Of a stretch of 64,000 bases of DNA, positions 35,270 to 44,295 are shown in pieces. Within the stretch, counting starts at the first letter, position 1, and the number at the start of each line of letters is the position of its first letter. Both the position numbers and the translations under genes were made by a program. The notes beneath the pieces were generated by a model, which searched no databases, was not told the DNA's origin, and saw nothing but the letters and a program-made list of their open reading frames with translations. Origin of the DNA: Gimesia algae (GTDB lineage Bacteria > Planctomycetota > Planctomycetia > Planctomycetales > Planctomycetaceae); contig NZ_CP036343.1 in the NCBI RefSeq assembly GCF_007746795.1, positions 7,507,029 to 7,571,028 of the forward strand, read 5' to 3'.

Positions 35270-35875
35270 GTGATATTCGTCCTCGATAACTACGATTCAT
35301 TTACCTATAATCTGGTACAACGGTTCGGTGAAATCGATCCCCGCCTGAAGATGGAGGTCGCCCGGAACGATCAGACCACGATCGCAGAAATTGAAGCGGC
35401 TGCGCCGGAAAAAATCATCATTTCCCCTGGTCCCTGTACACCGGGTGAAGCCGGGCTTTCCAAGGAAATCATCGGGTATTTCGCCGGTAAGATACCGATC
35501 CTGGGTGTTTGCCTGGGTCATCAGTGTATTGCGGAAGTCTTCGGAGCCCAGGTCGTTCGCGCACAACGCCTGATGCATGGAAAAGTCTCACTGGTCCATC
35601 ATAACGGGACGGGCGTTTTTCAGAATCTTCCCTCTCCGTTCCAGGCGACACGCTACCACAGCCTGATTGTTCCGGAAGAATCCTGTCCGGAAGAACTGGA
35701 GATCTGTGCCTGGGTTGAAGAAGAGGGTCATCCCAAAGAAGTCATGGGGTTGAAGCATCGAGATTTTTCGGTACACGGCGTCCAGTTTCACCCCGAAAGT
35801 TTCCTGACAATGGAAGGCCTGACGTTACTGAAAAACTTCCTGCAGCTTCCGGCAGAACAACTCAGCAATACTTAA
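35270..35875 (+). CDS. pabA: Aminodeoxychorismate/anthranilate synthase, glutamine amidotransferase subunit
   Basis: 201 residues from GTG 35270 (AAGGTG five bases upstream), starting MIFVLDNYDSFTYNL exactly like PabA/TrpG. It releases ammonia from glutamine for folate or tryptophan synthesis. Catalytic triad: Cys in GVCLGHQCIAE, His and Glu in VHGVQFHPES. The chorismate-binding large subunit is not in this window. moeA follows 13 bases after the stop and so is likely cotranscribed. Confidence 0.92.
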   Translation: MIFVLDNYDSFTYNLVQRFGEIDPRLKMEVARNDQTTIAEIEAAAPEKIIISPGPCTPGEAGLSKEIIGYFAGKIPILGVCLGHQCIAEVFGAQVVRAQRLMHGKVSLVHHNGTGVFQNLPSPFQATRYHSLIVPEESCPEELEICAWVEEEGHPKEVMGLKHRDFSVHGVQFHPESFLTMEGLTLLKNFLQLPAEQLSNT

Positions 35876-35888
35876 GGAGCACACGCGC

Positions 35889-37103
35889 ATGCTATCAGCT
35901 CAAGATGCATTTCAACTGATTCTGGAGACCGTGAAACCGGCACCTTCCGAGCAGCGTTCGCTTTTCGACGCCTGGCATTGTGTCCTGGCAGAGGGCACGG
36001 TCAGCGATCTGAATATCCCCCCGTTTGACAAAGCACTGATGGACGGGTTTGCTGTAAATAGTGCCGATTTTCAGAACGGAAAAACCACGCTGCAGATCCA
36101 GGAAACCATTTTTGCCGGTTCGGTTCCCACGATTTCGTTGCAGGCAGGTCAGACATCACAGATCATGACAGGCGCTCCTCTGCCTGAGGGAGCGGATGCC
36201 GTCGTGCAGATTGAGCATTGCCAGATTGATGAAGCAGCCCGCTCTGTTAAGATCGATACAGGCCCGGTTTCGCCGGGTAAGAACATGCTTCCCCAATCGT
36301 CAGTGCTCAAAGAGGGTTCACCTGTGCTCGCGGCCGGCACTGTGCTGCGTCCACAGGAGATAGGCGCTCTTGCAGAAACCGGCAGCCCCTCCGTCAGGGT
36401 AAGACGTGCGCCCACGGTAGCGATACTGGCGACGGGAGATGAACTTGTCGCGCCGGAGGAAAGCCCGCAGCCGGGACAGATCCGCAACTCCAATGAGGTC
36501 ATGTTGCACGCGCAGATTCTGCAGGCTGATGCGATACCACAACCGCTGGGCATTGCCCGTGATGAACGGAACCAGTTGCGGTCCAAAATTCAGGAAGGCT
36601 TGAAAAGTGATTTTCTGCTGCTGTCAGGAGGGGTTTCCGCGGGAGAACGGGACCTGGTTCCCTCCGAACTGGAGCAGGCAGGAGTGAAACAGGTATTTCA
36701 TAAAGTCAATTTGAAACCGGGAAAACCCCTCTGGTTTGGGGTCCTGGAACGGGCTGACGGGGACCCCTGCTACATTTTTGGATTACCTGGAAACCCTGTC
36801 AGCAGCATGGTTTGCTTCGAATTATTTGTAAAAACGGCAATCCGCCAGTTCATGGGCTTTCCTGCCCCACGACCTCGTGCCTTGCAGGCGCGGCTCAGTG
36901 ATGACTTCCATTCCAGCGGGAATCGGCCCACGTATCAGCCGGCCCAACTGGAATGGGAAGCTGGTGAAGCAGTTGTTTCTCCTTTGAAGACAATGGGTTC
37001 TGCCGATCTGCATTCCACCGTTCAAGCCAATTCGGTGGCTTTGTTCTCAACAGGGAATCAACATTATCAGGCAGGATTGAACATTGACGTTTTTTTGTGG
37101 TAG
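35889..37103 (+). CDS. moeA: Molybdopterin molybdotransferase MoeA
   Basis: 404 residues, the normal MoeA size. It inserts molybdate into adenylylated molybdopterin. Visible family segments are FDKALMDGFAV near the start, IMTGAPLPEGADAVVQIEH, LATGDELVAPEESPQPGQI, LSGGVSAGERDLVPSEL, and IFGLPGNPVSSMVCFELFV near the end. AAGGAG lies before ATG 35889. It is the second gene after pabA. Confidence 0.95.
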   Translation: MLSAQDAFQLILETVKPAPSEQRSLFDAWHCVLAEGTVSDLNIPPFDKALMDGFAVNSADFQNGKTTLQIQETIFAGSVPTISLQAGQTSQIMTGAPLPEGADAVVQIEHCQIDEAARSVKIDTGPVSPGKNMLPQSSVLKEGSPVLAAGTVLRPQEIGALAETGSPSVRVRRAPTVAILATGDELVAPEESPQPGQIRNSNEVMLHAQILQADAIPQPLGIARDERNQLRSKIQEGLKSDFLLLSGGVSAGERDLVPSELEQAGVKQVFHKVNLKPGKPLWFGVLERADGDPCYIFGLPGNPVSSMVCFELFVKTAIRQFMGFPAPRPRALQARLSDDFHSSGNRPTYQPAQLEWEAGEAVVSPLKTMGSADLHSTVQANSVALFSTGNQHYQAGLNIDVFLW

Positions 37104-37337
37104 CTGCGACAGTTTCCTCCCTGATTGATCTACTCTTAAATCGCTAATTTCATTAAAAATCACGCCAATCAGACCAAAAAGGTGGCGATCCCTGCCATTG
37201 CCCCCATTCAGGATTAAGAAAACAACGTATTACAAAATAAAAAAACCGGACCGGTTTCGAGGAAACAGGATGTATCCCTGGCTGAAAGGATTGTTGAATC
37301 CACTTTTGGCTGTGACCGAATTCCAAGGATGGAAATC

Positions 37338-39230
37338 ATGAGCTTAACGACATCGACATTCGATAAATCTTCCTCTGATGAATCTGTGCTGGAACCCCAT
37401 CCTGTGTCTGAGCAATTCCCCTCACCACCGAAAGAGCCTGCCAACCAGCCTCTGGGTAAGGACGTTCAAAACATCATTAACACGGCACGGACTTCTCCGG
37501 CGGCGGCGCGGGGCGCATTTTTTGTTTCGCTGCTGACAGCCGTTCTGATGTGGGCCAGTTTTACACCGGTGGATTTTGGTCCGCTGGGCTGGGTCTGTCT
37601 GATCCCGCTGTTACTGCTGGTGCGCATTCCCCGCAAAACACGACTGATGTATACGGCCATTTATACGGGCGGTCTGCTGTTTACCGTTACAGCGTTTCAG
37701 TGGATGCGACTGGGTGACCCGACGATGTATGTCGCCTGGATCGCGCTGGCGATTTATGTGGCCTGCTACTTCCCCTTGTTTGTTTTACTGTCACGCATCG
37801 CCGTGCATAAATTTCAGATTCCCCTGCCTGTGGCAGCGCCGGTTGTCTGGGTGGGTCTGGAATACATCCGGGCCTATCTGCTGACCGGGTTCTCCTGGTA
37901 CTACATCGGCCATACTCAGTATCGCTGGATCGAACTGATTCAGATCAGTGACCTCACCGGCGCTTATGGTGTCAGTTTTATCGTCGTGATGATGGCAGCC
38001 TGTTTTGCCAGCCTGTTACCCAACTCTCTGTTGATTCGATTGAAACTGTTTCCGATGAAGCTGACGGAAGAAGATCAGAAACTGGAAGAGATCGGCGGGA
38101 AACAGATCCTCCAGACAGCCGTTTGCCTGAGTCTGTTCTTTGCGGTGCTCGGTTATGGTTATGTCCGTCGCTCGCAGGCAGAATTTCAGGATGGCCCGCG
38201 CACTGCTTTGATTCAGGCGAATTTTCCCTCCTCGGTCAAACATAATCCGAATGAATGGCAAGCGATCTTCCTGAAACACCTGGAGCTGATGGGAGCAGCC
38301 GTACGTGATCAACCAGACCTGATTGTCTGGCCGGAAACGATGTTCCGCTGGCCTTTACTGGAAAGCAATGGCAAAACGGTTGAAGAACTGGATAAGGTAG
38401 CACCGCAAATTCCGCTTGAGAAATGGAAAGATCCGTCTGTTCGCAAGGTCCTGACAAATATGAGTCAGGAAGCCAACGCGGCGCTGGTGATTGGAGCGGA
38501 TGTCATTGCCGCCGGTGATTCGAAGGTAGAGCAATACAATTCTGCTGTTTTTGTACGCCCTGATTATGGCGTGCACGGTCGTTATGATAAAATTCACCGT
38601 GTGCCTTTCGGGGAATACATGCCTCTGAAAGATGCACTGCCTTTTCTGCAGGTTTTCTCGCCTTATGGTGCCTCGTTTGGAATTGAACCGGGCAAACATG
38701 CTGCCAACTTTCAATATAAAGACTGGAACTTCGCACCGCTGATCTGTTTTGAAGATACCGTGCCGCACCTGGTTCGCTCCATGCTCAAACCAGCGGCAAC
38801 TCCGAATACAGCAAGCAAACCCGTAGACTGCCTGGTCAATCTGACCAACGATGGCTGGTTTCATGGTTCGAGTGAACTGGATCAGCATCTGATTACTTCG
38901 GCATTCCGTTGTGTTGAAAACCGGACCCCCATGGTCCGAGCCGTTAACACAGGGGTCTCCGCGATCATCGATGGTGACGGTATGATCGTCGAGCCGGATT
39001 TATTCCTGGACTGGGATAACCAGAGACGGAGCACACTGGTGAATCCGAAAACAGGACGCTGGAACAAGTCATTGAATGCGGTGATCGTCGATTCGGTTCC
39101 ACTGGATAACCGCAGCAGTCTTTACACCAGGTGCGGCGACTGGTTCGCGGGTGCCTGTTGTTTCTGTGTCCTGTTTCTGTTCTTCATGACCGTGCTCACC
39201 TGGAAACGAACCTCTGCTGAAGTGTCGTGA
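37338..39230 (+). CDS. lnt: Apolipoprotein N-acyltransferase
   Basis: 630 residues from ATG 37338 (AAGGATGG upstream; ATG 37329 is an alternative). About six membrane spans at the N-terminus are followed by a nitrilase domain with Glu in VWPETMF (residue 333), Lys in YDKIHRVPFGEY (418) and Cys in LICFEDTVPH (470), the Lnt triad. It adds the third acyl chain to lipoproteins in the inner membrane, in keeping with the lipoproteins of this window. About 65 disordered residues at the start are a planctomycete-style extension over the roughly 510-residue E. coli enzyme. Confidence 0.93.
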   Translation: MSLTTSTFDKSSSDESVLEPHPVSEQFPSPPKEPANQPLGKDVQNIINTARTSPAAARGAFFVSLLTAVLMWASFTPVDFGPLGWVCLIPLLLLVRIPRKTRLMYTAIYTGGLLFTVTAFQWMRLGDPTMYVAWIALAIYVACYFPLFVLLSRIAVHKFQIPLPVAAPVVWVGLEYIRAYLLTGFSWYYIGHTQYRWIELIQISDLTGAYGVSFIVVMMAACFASLLPNSLLIRLKLFPMKLTEEDQKLEEIGGKQILQTAVCLSLFFAVLGYGYVRRSQAEFQDGPRTALIQANFPSSVKHNPNEWQAIFLKHLELMGAAVRDQPDLIVWPETMFRWPLLESNGKTVEELDKVAPQIPLEKWKDPSVRKVLTNMSQEANAALVIGADVIAAGDSKVEQYNSAVFVRPDYGVHGRYDKIHRVPFGEYMPLKDALPFLQVFSPYGASFGIEPGKHAANFQYKDWNFAPLICFEDTVPHLVRSMLKPAATPNTASKPVDCLVNLTNDGWFHGSSELDQHLITSAFRCVENRTPMVRAVNTGVSAIIDGDGMIVEPDLFLDWDNQRRSTLVNPKTGRWNKSLNAVIVDSVPLDNRSSLYTRCGDWFAGACCFCVLFLFFMTVLTWKRTSAEVS

Positions 39231-39532
39231 TCAGCCAGGCGTTGTGTTCATCCCAGCCGGCAGTATGTGATCGTCCGTCTCCTGTGACTTCGACATTTGT
39301 CTCGAATTTGCACTCTGATGCAGGTGAACCCGGCTGCTGCCTGGCCTGAATGAACCGATCTGCATGGTTCTGCTTTGTTTTTGCGTGTTTTTAAAAAAAT
39401 AGCGTGGAAATCAATAGATATGCGCCCTACCCTGGCGACTAAAATAAGAGGCAGGGCGCGCTGGTGAGTGTGTCTCTATCCGAATTTTAAAACACCCTCT
39501 CAATTCAAGCGGACGAAGATAGTTAAATCAAA
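39231..39532. other. Intergenic region between lnt and the GYF_2 gene
   Basis: 302 bases with no supportable coding sequence. An AT-rich stretch near 39380-39420 is the likeliest promoter region for the GYF_2 gene cluster. No repeats or terminator hairpins were recognised. Confidence 0.4.
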
Positions 39533-41017
39533 ATGGCACGGGACAGCTGGTACTTTAAGCGTACAACCGAAACCGAAGGTCCAATTTCATTTGAAGAATT
39601 ATTTGCCATGGCACAACAGGGCGAATTGACTCCTCAAATGGAAATCCGCAGTGGTGAAACCGGTAACTGGTTTCCTGCTGAGGATATGGGGGGCCTGTTC
39701 GATTCCTCATCCAGTGGCGAACTGCCTTCGCTGGATGATTTTTCCATCGTGGACTCCACGTTTGGAGTCGAAGCAGAATCAGAGATGCCGAACCTGGATG
39801 GTTTTTCGATTGTCGAAGAAGAAGACAAGCTCTCGAGCGAACTGGAATCTCAGCTGCCCCGATATGCCACGCTGGAAGCAGTGCGGAGTAAGCATCAGAA
39901 GATTCAATGGTATTGTCGCGTACTGAATCATGAACTGGGACCGATGTCGGCCGACGACCTGATGCAGATGTTGTTCGATGGTGAGCTGGCCCCGAATGAT
40001 GATGTCAAATCTTCTGCAGAACCGGAGTGGGTGCCCGCGCGAACGGTGGTATTCCTGAGTTCATCGGGCAGTGACCTGGATGTCATCGATTCAGAAGAGG
40101 ATTCAATCGAAGAGCTTGTCCCGGCATCAGGTGAGGCCGTTTCAGAGCAACTGGCGGCAACCGAAGAAGTCGTTGAACCAGAGAAACCGGCAGAGCCTCC
40201 CCCGCCACCAATTCTGAAAGTCCGTTCCAAACAAAAGTGGTACTGCAAGCTGGGAGGGATGGGTTACGGACCGATTGAAGCGCACAAGATCAAGATGTGG
40301 GCCGAGCAGGACCGCGTCGAACCGACCGACCTGCTGAAGCTGGGCCGCAGAGGGGAATGGTTTGAAGCCTGGCAGATCGAAGCCTTACAGCTGAAGAAAC
40401 CGGTCCCGAAAAAAACCGAAGCGGAAGTCGCTTCAGACAGTACGCCTGCAGAGACAGAATCGACGTCGACTCCCGCTAATGCTGTCGCTCCCGGAGCTGC
40501 AGCGTCTCTATCAATGCCACCAGGTTCCGCAGCTCCGATGGCAGCAATTCCTCCAGCGGCACGACCTAAACCAAAAATTCAAGTGCAGCGATCGAATCCC
40601 CTGGAGGCATTGGGGCCTTTGATGGATCCCAAAATATTGGGTGGTGTGGGCGGTGTCATTGCCATTGTCGCGATTTTCTTTTTTGTTCCTCTGGGCGATT
40701 TATTTGCTCCCAGCGGGAAGGACGAGTTTGCCAGGTTCCAGACTTTCTATCAGGAATATCAGGCGTTGCAGACAAAGCAGGCGGGCCCCGCCGAATACAC
40801 CAGCCTGAAAAACAAAACCAATACCGAACTGGGGCCGATCATTAAAGATCTGGAAAGCACTGCCAGTTCAGACTACCCTGCCTTGCAGCAACTGCTCTGG
40901 GCGGGTCGGGATTATCTCCCCAAGATGCTGGAGAATCCGGGACCCGAATCTGCTCGAGATCAGGAAAAATTTGAAAAGTGCCTGAAGGAAGCGGAACGAC
41001 TGATTAATCAGAAGTAA
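39533..41017 (+). CDS. Triple GYF_2 (DUF4339) membrane protein with novel C-terminal domain
   Basis: 494 residues. Three GYF_2-like domains are visible: residues 5-55 (SWYFKRTTETEGPISFEELF), 125-175 (QWYCRVLNHELGPMSADDLM) and 235-285 (KWYCKLGGMGYGPIEAHKIK). The P.LD.FSIV motif occurs twice between domains 1 and 2. After a proline/alanine-rich linker there is one membrane span (368-385) and a helical C-terminal domain (395-494). GYF_2 domains probably bind proline-rich peptides, and the acidic inter-domain linkers suggest flexibility. The C-terminal domain recurs in the next two genes. Function unknown. Confidence 0.85.
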   Translation: MARDSWYFKRTTETEGPISFEELFAMAQQGELTPQMEIRSGETGNWFPAEDMGGLFDSSSSGELPSLDDFSIVDSTFGVEAESEMPNLDGFSIVEEEDKLSSELESQLPRYATLEAVRSKHQKIQWYCRVLNHELGPMSADDLMQMLFDGELAPNDDVKSSAEPEWVPARTVVFLSSSGSDLDVIDSEEDSIEELVPASGEAVSEQLAATEEVVEPEKPAEPPPPPILKVRSKQKWYCKLGGMGYGPIEAHKIKMWAEQDRVEPTDLLKLGRRGEWFEAWQIEALQLKKPVPKKTEAEVASDSTPAETESTSTPANAVAPGAAASLSMPPGSAAPMAAIPPAARPKPKIQVQRSNPLEALGPLMDPKILGGVGGVIAIVAIFFFVPLGDLFAPSGKDEFARFQTFYQEYQALQTKQAGPAEYTSLKNKTNTELGPIIKDLESTASSDYPALQQLLWAGRDYLPKMLENPGPESARDQEKFEKCLKEAERLINQK

Positions 41018-41116
41018 GAACAAAGGATACTGAGCATTTCCAGCATCTTATTCGTTCCCGCTCTGTCAGTTGGATTTGATTGAAAGAAGAGATGACAAAA
41101 AGAATTGAAAATCAAC

Positions 41117-41521
41117 ATGAACCCCAGTAGCACTCACATTCAAAAACGGTTTCCATTCTTAGCATCACTTTGCCTGCTGATATTGGTGGTACTCAATTGC
41201 GGCATAATTATTGACGATCAAAATCCGGAGTATGTCAAAATTAATGCGGTCTATAAGGAATTTCTGAAGCTGCAAAAGCAGAAAGCCAGCGAACAGGAGT
41301 GGGAAGAATTTAAATCCAAAGTGCGTCAAAAGCTGAGTCCTGTCATTAAAAAACTGGAAAAAACTGCAGATTCTAAACACCTTGCGTTACAAAACATGCT
41401 ATGGGCTACCAGAGACTACTTACCGCTTATGCTGGACGATGCCCGTCTCAAGAAAAGTATCAACCAATTCAAATTTGAAACTTGTATGGCGGAGGCTAAA
41501 AGGTTGTTAAATCAGAAGTGA
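41117..41521 (+). CDS. Small membrane protein, paralogue of the GYF_2 protein C-terminal domain
   Basis: 134 residues from ATG 41117; an in-frame TTG at 41105 lacks support. One membrane span (FLASLCLLILVVLNCGIII) is followed by a helical domain that aligns throughout with residues 395-494 of the preceding protein and with the next gene: YKEFLKLQKQKAS, then PVIKKLEKTADS and LWATRDYLPLML. The conserved LWA..DYLP.ML core suggests a real fold. Function unknown. Confidence 0.75.
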   Translation: MNPSSTHIQKRFPFLASLCLLILVVLNCGIIIDDQNPEYVKINAVYKEFLKLQKQKASEQEWEEFKSKVRQKLSPVIKKLEKTADSKHLALQNMLWATRDYLPLMLDDARLKKSINQFKFETCMAEAKRLLNQK

Positions 41522-41609
41522 TCGCAAAAGCCTTTTCTGCTTGAGACTGCGCGGACGAATTGATTTATTAAATCATATCCTTTTGACACTTTCCCCGGTT
41601 AAGAAAAAA

Positions 41610-42017
41610 ATGGATACTGACTCTCCCCTCCCTGCCCGTAAAAAACGATTTCCTTTCATGATCGTACTGGCAGTGCTGGCGATGGTTGTCGGTTATACAC
41701 TACTGGTGATCGAGGGACGCAATCTGGAATACAAAAAGATCAAAGCCGTTCATCTGGAATTTCTGGAACTCCAGAAACAGAATGCCAGTAATGCCGAATG
41801 GCAGGCATTTAAACAAAGTGTCCACAACAGAATCGATCCCGTCATCAAAGAACTGGAGCAGGCTGCGACATCTGGCCACCCTGATCTTAAATTGCTGTTC
41901 TGGGCAAGCGTAGACCACATGTACCCAATGCTGGATAACGCGCGTGTCAGTAAAAGCAGAGATCAGGAACTGTTTGAAAAGCGTCTGAGTCAAGCGGAAG
42001 CATACGTTTTTAAATAA
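41610..42017 (+). CDS. Small membrane protein, second paralogue of the same domain
   Basis: 135 residues from ATG 41610 (MDTDSPLPARKKRFPFMIVL). One membrane span (RFPFMIVLAVLAMVVGYTLL) is followed by the same helical domain (FLELQKQNASNAEWQAFK, FWASVDHMYPMLDNARV). It matches the previous gene closely, with the most divergent core (DHMYPML in place of DYLPLML). It is the third copy of the domain in a row and the last gene of the cluster. Confidence 0.75.
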   Translation: MDTDSPLPARKKRFPFMIVLAVLAMVVGYTLLVIEGRNLEYKKIKAVHLEFLELQKQNASNAEWQAFKQSVHNRIDPVIKELEQAATSGHPDLKLLFWASVDHMYPMLDNARVSKSRDQELFEKRLSQAEAYVFK

Positions 42018-42266
42018 CCCTAATTATTATATTTCTCCTTTTCTTGAGAATTGCTAGAATCTTATCCTCAGTCGAATCAGTAATTTCCGAAATTGACTGC
42101 TGTTCTCGAGTCTTAGTGGATGCTAAGATGAACTGTTGAGCGACAGTGGAACTGATACCTTCCTGAATCCCCCCTGAAATTATATTTAACTTTCCTACCG
42201 GGTATAAGCCGCTCACAAAGCCCGCCTCAATCCTGCAAAAAATTCCTGCAAACTGGAGAGCCTGTC

Positions 42267-43346
42267 ATGAATGCTCAGCGTACGTTTCGTCACCATCGTG
42301 GTTTCACCCTGATTGAACTACTGGTTGTGATCGCCATTATCGCAATTTTAATCGCCTTGTTACTGCCTGCGGTTCAACAGGCCCGTGAAGCAGCCCGCCG
42401 CAGTGCGTGCAAAAACAACCTGAAGCAACTCGGGCTGGCGATGCACAACTATTTCGAATCCCACTCTGTCTTTCCACGTGCGAACTTCGAAAAACAGCAT
42501 GACTCCACCTATGGATATGGAAACTATTCGTACTTCTCATTCTCAGCCCAGACCATGCTGCTGCCGTTCATGGACCAGGCTAACCTTTACAACCAGTTCA
42601 ACTTTTCATTAGCACCGAATCAGGCCCCCAATGATACAGTCAAGCGCGCCGTCATTCCGGCTTTTCTGTGCCCTTCTGATACACGTGGTATCCAGAATGG
42701 TGGCGGATATGGATCTGGTCCGGGAAACAGCTACGCTGTCTGTGCCGGTCCCTCGGTTTTCTGGTTTGGTTTTGGTCCCTCAACCAACACCACCCCACAA
42801 AACATGCAGCATCAGGTCGGGATGTTCAACTATCGTAAAGCGATCCGCATCCGTGATCTGACAGACGGCAGTTCCAACGTCATTGCAGCCGGCGAGCAGC
42901 TGATGGGCGATGGTAATAACGATGCCTCTCTGATCGGAGAGGGCGATACGATCCGTGCTGGTACAAGAGGAAGTACTGCCAGTTCTTTCCCTAACTACAA
43001 CGATGTCAAAAACTGGGGCGCCTCCTGCCTGGCGAAAAAGAATTCGCTTCCGGCATCTCCTGCCCCCCGTGGTGATACTGGTTCAAACTGGGTTTACGGC
43101 AATGGTGGACTGACCGTGTTCAATACGCTGCTTAACCCGAACTCCAAGTATCCCAACTGTGTCACCTGTTCCGGCTGTGGTACGAATGATGCCCCGGGCC
43201 TGTTTCCTGCCCGCAGTCGTCATGTGGGTGGTGTGCATGTTTTGATGGGCGACGGTGCCACCCGGTTTATCAGTGCCAACATTGATAATGCCACCTGGCA
43301 GAACCTGGGCGGCATTCAGGACGGAAATGTTCTGGGAGAATTCTAA
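42267..43346 (+). CDS. DUF1559 (SBP_bac_10) prepilin-like protein, second copy
   Basis: 359 residues. The same prepilin-like N-terminus ([20 protein letters not shown]) as the copy at 19895, then [20 protein letters not shown], a central [12 protein letters not shown], and the C-terminal [17 protein letters not shown]. The start region is also similar in nucleotide sequence to the first copy, but the bodies differ, so they are paralogues rather than a recent duplication. A rho-independent terminator follows at 43387. Confidence 0.93.
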   Translation: MNAQRTFRHHRGFTLIELLVVIAIIAILIALLLPAVQQAREAARRSACKNNLKQLGLAMHNYFESHSVFPRANFEKQHDSTYGYGNYSYFSFSAQTMLLPFMDQANLYNQFNFSLAPNQAPNDTVKRAVIPAFLCPSDTRGIQNGGGYGSGPGNSYAVCAGPSVFWFGFGPSTNTTPQNMQHQVGMFNYRKAIRIRDLTDGSSNVIAAGEQLMGDGNNDASLIGEGDTIRAGTRGSTASSFPNYNDVKNWGASCLAKKNSLPASPAPRGDTGSNWVYGNGGLTVFNTLLNPNSKYPNCVTCSGCGTNDAPGLFPARSRHVGGVHVLMGDGATRFISANIDNATWQNLGGIQDGNVLGEF

Positions 43347-43386
43347 ACATTCCCGTCTTTTCCTACTCAAGAGTTTGATTCAATAG

Positions 43387-43419
43387 CAGCATGGGAGTTT
43401 TGACTCTCATGCTGTTTTT
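43387..43419 (+). terminator. Intrinsic terminator after the second DUF1559 gene
   Basis: The stem CAGCATG/CATGCTG is extended by a GGAG/ACTC-type inner pairing, has a short T-rich loop, and is followed by five T bases. It lies 41 bases after the stop and ends the DUF1559 transcript before the small lipoprotein gene. Confidence 0.75.
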
Positions 43420-43463
43420 CCGCACAAGGCTGATCCCTTACCTGATATTTGAAAGCAAGATAC

Positions 43464-43781
43464 ATGAAATCACTTTTCGCGCTCCTGGCGGGTCTGGCGC
43501 TGATGTTACCTGTGATGACAGGCTGTTCCGGCGAGGCAGAACCAGAGGTTCCGACTTCCGCAGCCATCATTGGCTCCATGAAATCGAATCTGCAAGTCGT
43601 CGTTGATACCGGCGAGGGGGGTAGCGGACTGGATGTGCTGCGTTCCGACTTTGAAGAGCTGCAGAAACAGGCGCCTGAAAAAGCTGCTGCTGTCGAAAAG
43701 GATTATGAATCACTGATGAAAGCCGCCAAGCCAGAAGATCGGAAAACGCTGGCTGCCAAAATTATTGCCGGATTAGAGTAA
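43464..43781 (+). CDS. Small lipoprotein, unknown function
   Basis: 105 residues from ATG 43464. A signal ending VMTGC is a lipobox; the mature part is helical and acidic (DVLRSDFEELQKQAPEKAAA). Small helical lipoproteins after DUF1559 genes are common in planctomycetes, but a specific role is unknown. It lies between two stop regions and faces the gene at 43797 tail-to-tail. Confidence 0.7.
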   Translation: MKSLFALLAGLALMLPVMTGCSGEAEPEVPTSAAIIGSMKSNLQVVVDTGEGGSGLDVLRSDFEELQKQAPEKAAAVEKDYESLMKAAKPEDRKTLAAKIIAGLE

Positions 43782-43796
43782 CCAATCCGCGTCGCG

Positions 43797-44252
43797 TCAG
43801 CCCTCCCGCGGGGATGCTGCTGGTTTGTTCTTCCACCAGATCAGCAATCGTGGGGATTGTTGATCGCTGTTGAGGATCCCTTCGACCTGGATAAACCGGT
43901 CATCTTTGATGCGATAAACAAAAGACTGCGGTGCTGGCGATTTCCTGCCTTTATTCGGGCCTTCCACAACTTCCAGATCGTAATAGATAAAGAGCCGGGC
44001 ATCGCTCATGCGCTGCAGGCGGTATTTTGCCTGGTGTTGATGGACGCGTCGTCCCAGTCTGTCATAGACGGTGACTTTTGAAAGCTGGCGGGTGAGCTCC
44101 TGCTCGACACGCAGCGGGGAGCCTTTTGCATCCTGATCATTGCGGACCCAGATACCGGCGATGGCCGCATAGTCTTCCTCCGGTGCCGGTTCTGCCGCCG
44201 TACTCACCGCTGTCCACAGCAAAATAACTGCCAACCCTGCAACAGACTTCAT
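43797..44252 (-). CDS. Exported planctomycete protein, unknown function
   Basis: 151 residues from ATG 44252, with GGGAGG upstream; an earlier in-frame start at 44375 is unlikely because it lies inside the ribonuclease D gene. A signal peptide (VAGLAVILLWTAVSTAAEP) precedes a beta-rich domain with IAGIWVRNDQDAKGSPLRVE and RLFIYYDLEVVEGPNKG. It follows rnd by 43 bases, so it may be cotranscribed. No family recognised. Confidence 0.7.
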   Translation of the reverse strand: MKSVAGLAVILLWTAVSTAAEPAPEEDYAAIAGIWVRNDQDAKGSPLRVEQELTRQLSKVTVYDRLGRRVHQHQAKYRLQRMSDARLFIYYDLEVVEGPNKGRKSPAPQSFVYRIKDDRFIQVEGILNSDQQSPRLLIWWKNKPAASPREG

Positions 44253-44295
44253 CAGAAACCTCCCTGTCTTGCGCTGAGAGCCTGGTGACTGGCTT

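Noticed and set aside
42010..42216. Leftward 68-residue frame in the gap before the second DUF1559 gene
   Set aside because: It has a plausible helical end (STEDKILAILKKRRNIIIR) but no family match and weak start; could be a gene relic, not supportable.
19920..42420. DUF1559 genes as a recent direct repeat
   Set aside because: Only the prepilin-like start is close; the remaining parts differ widely, so they are old paralogues.
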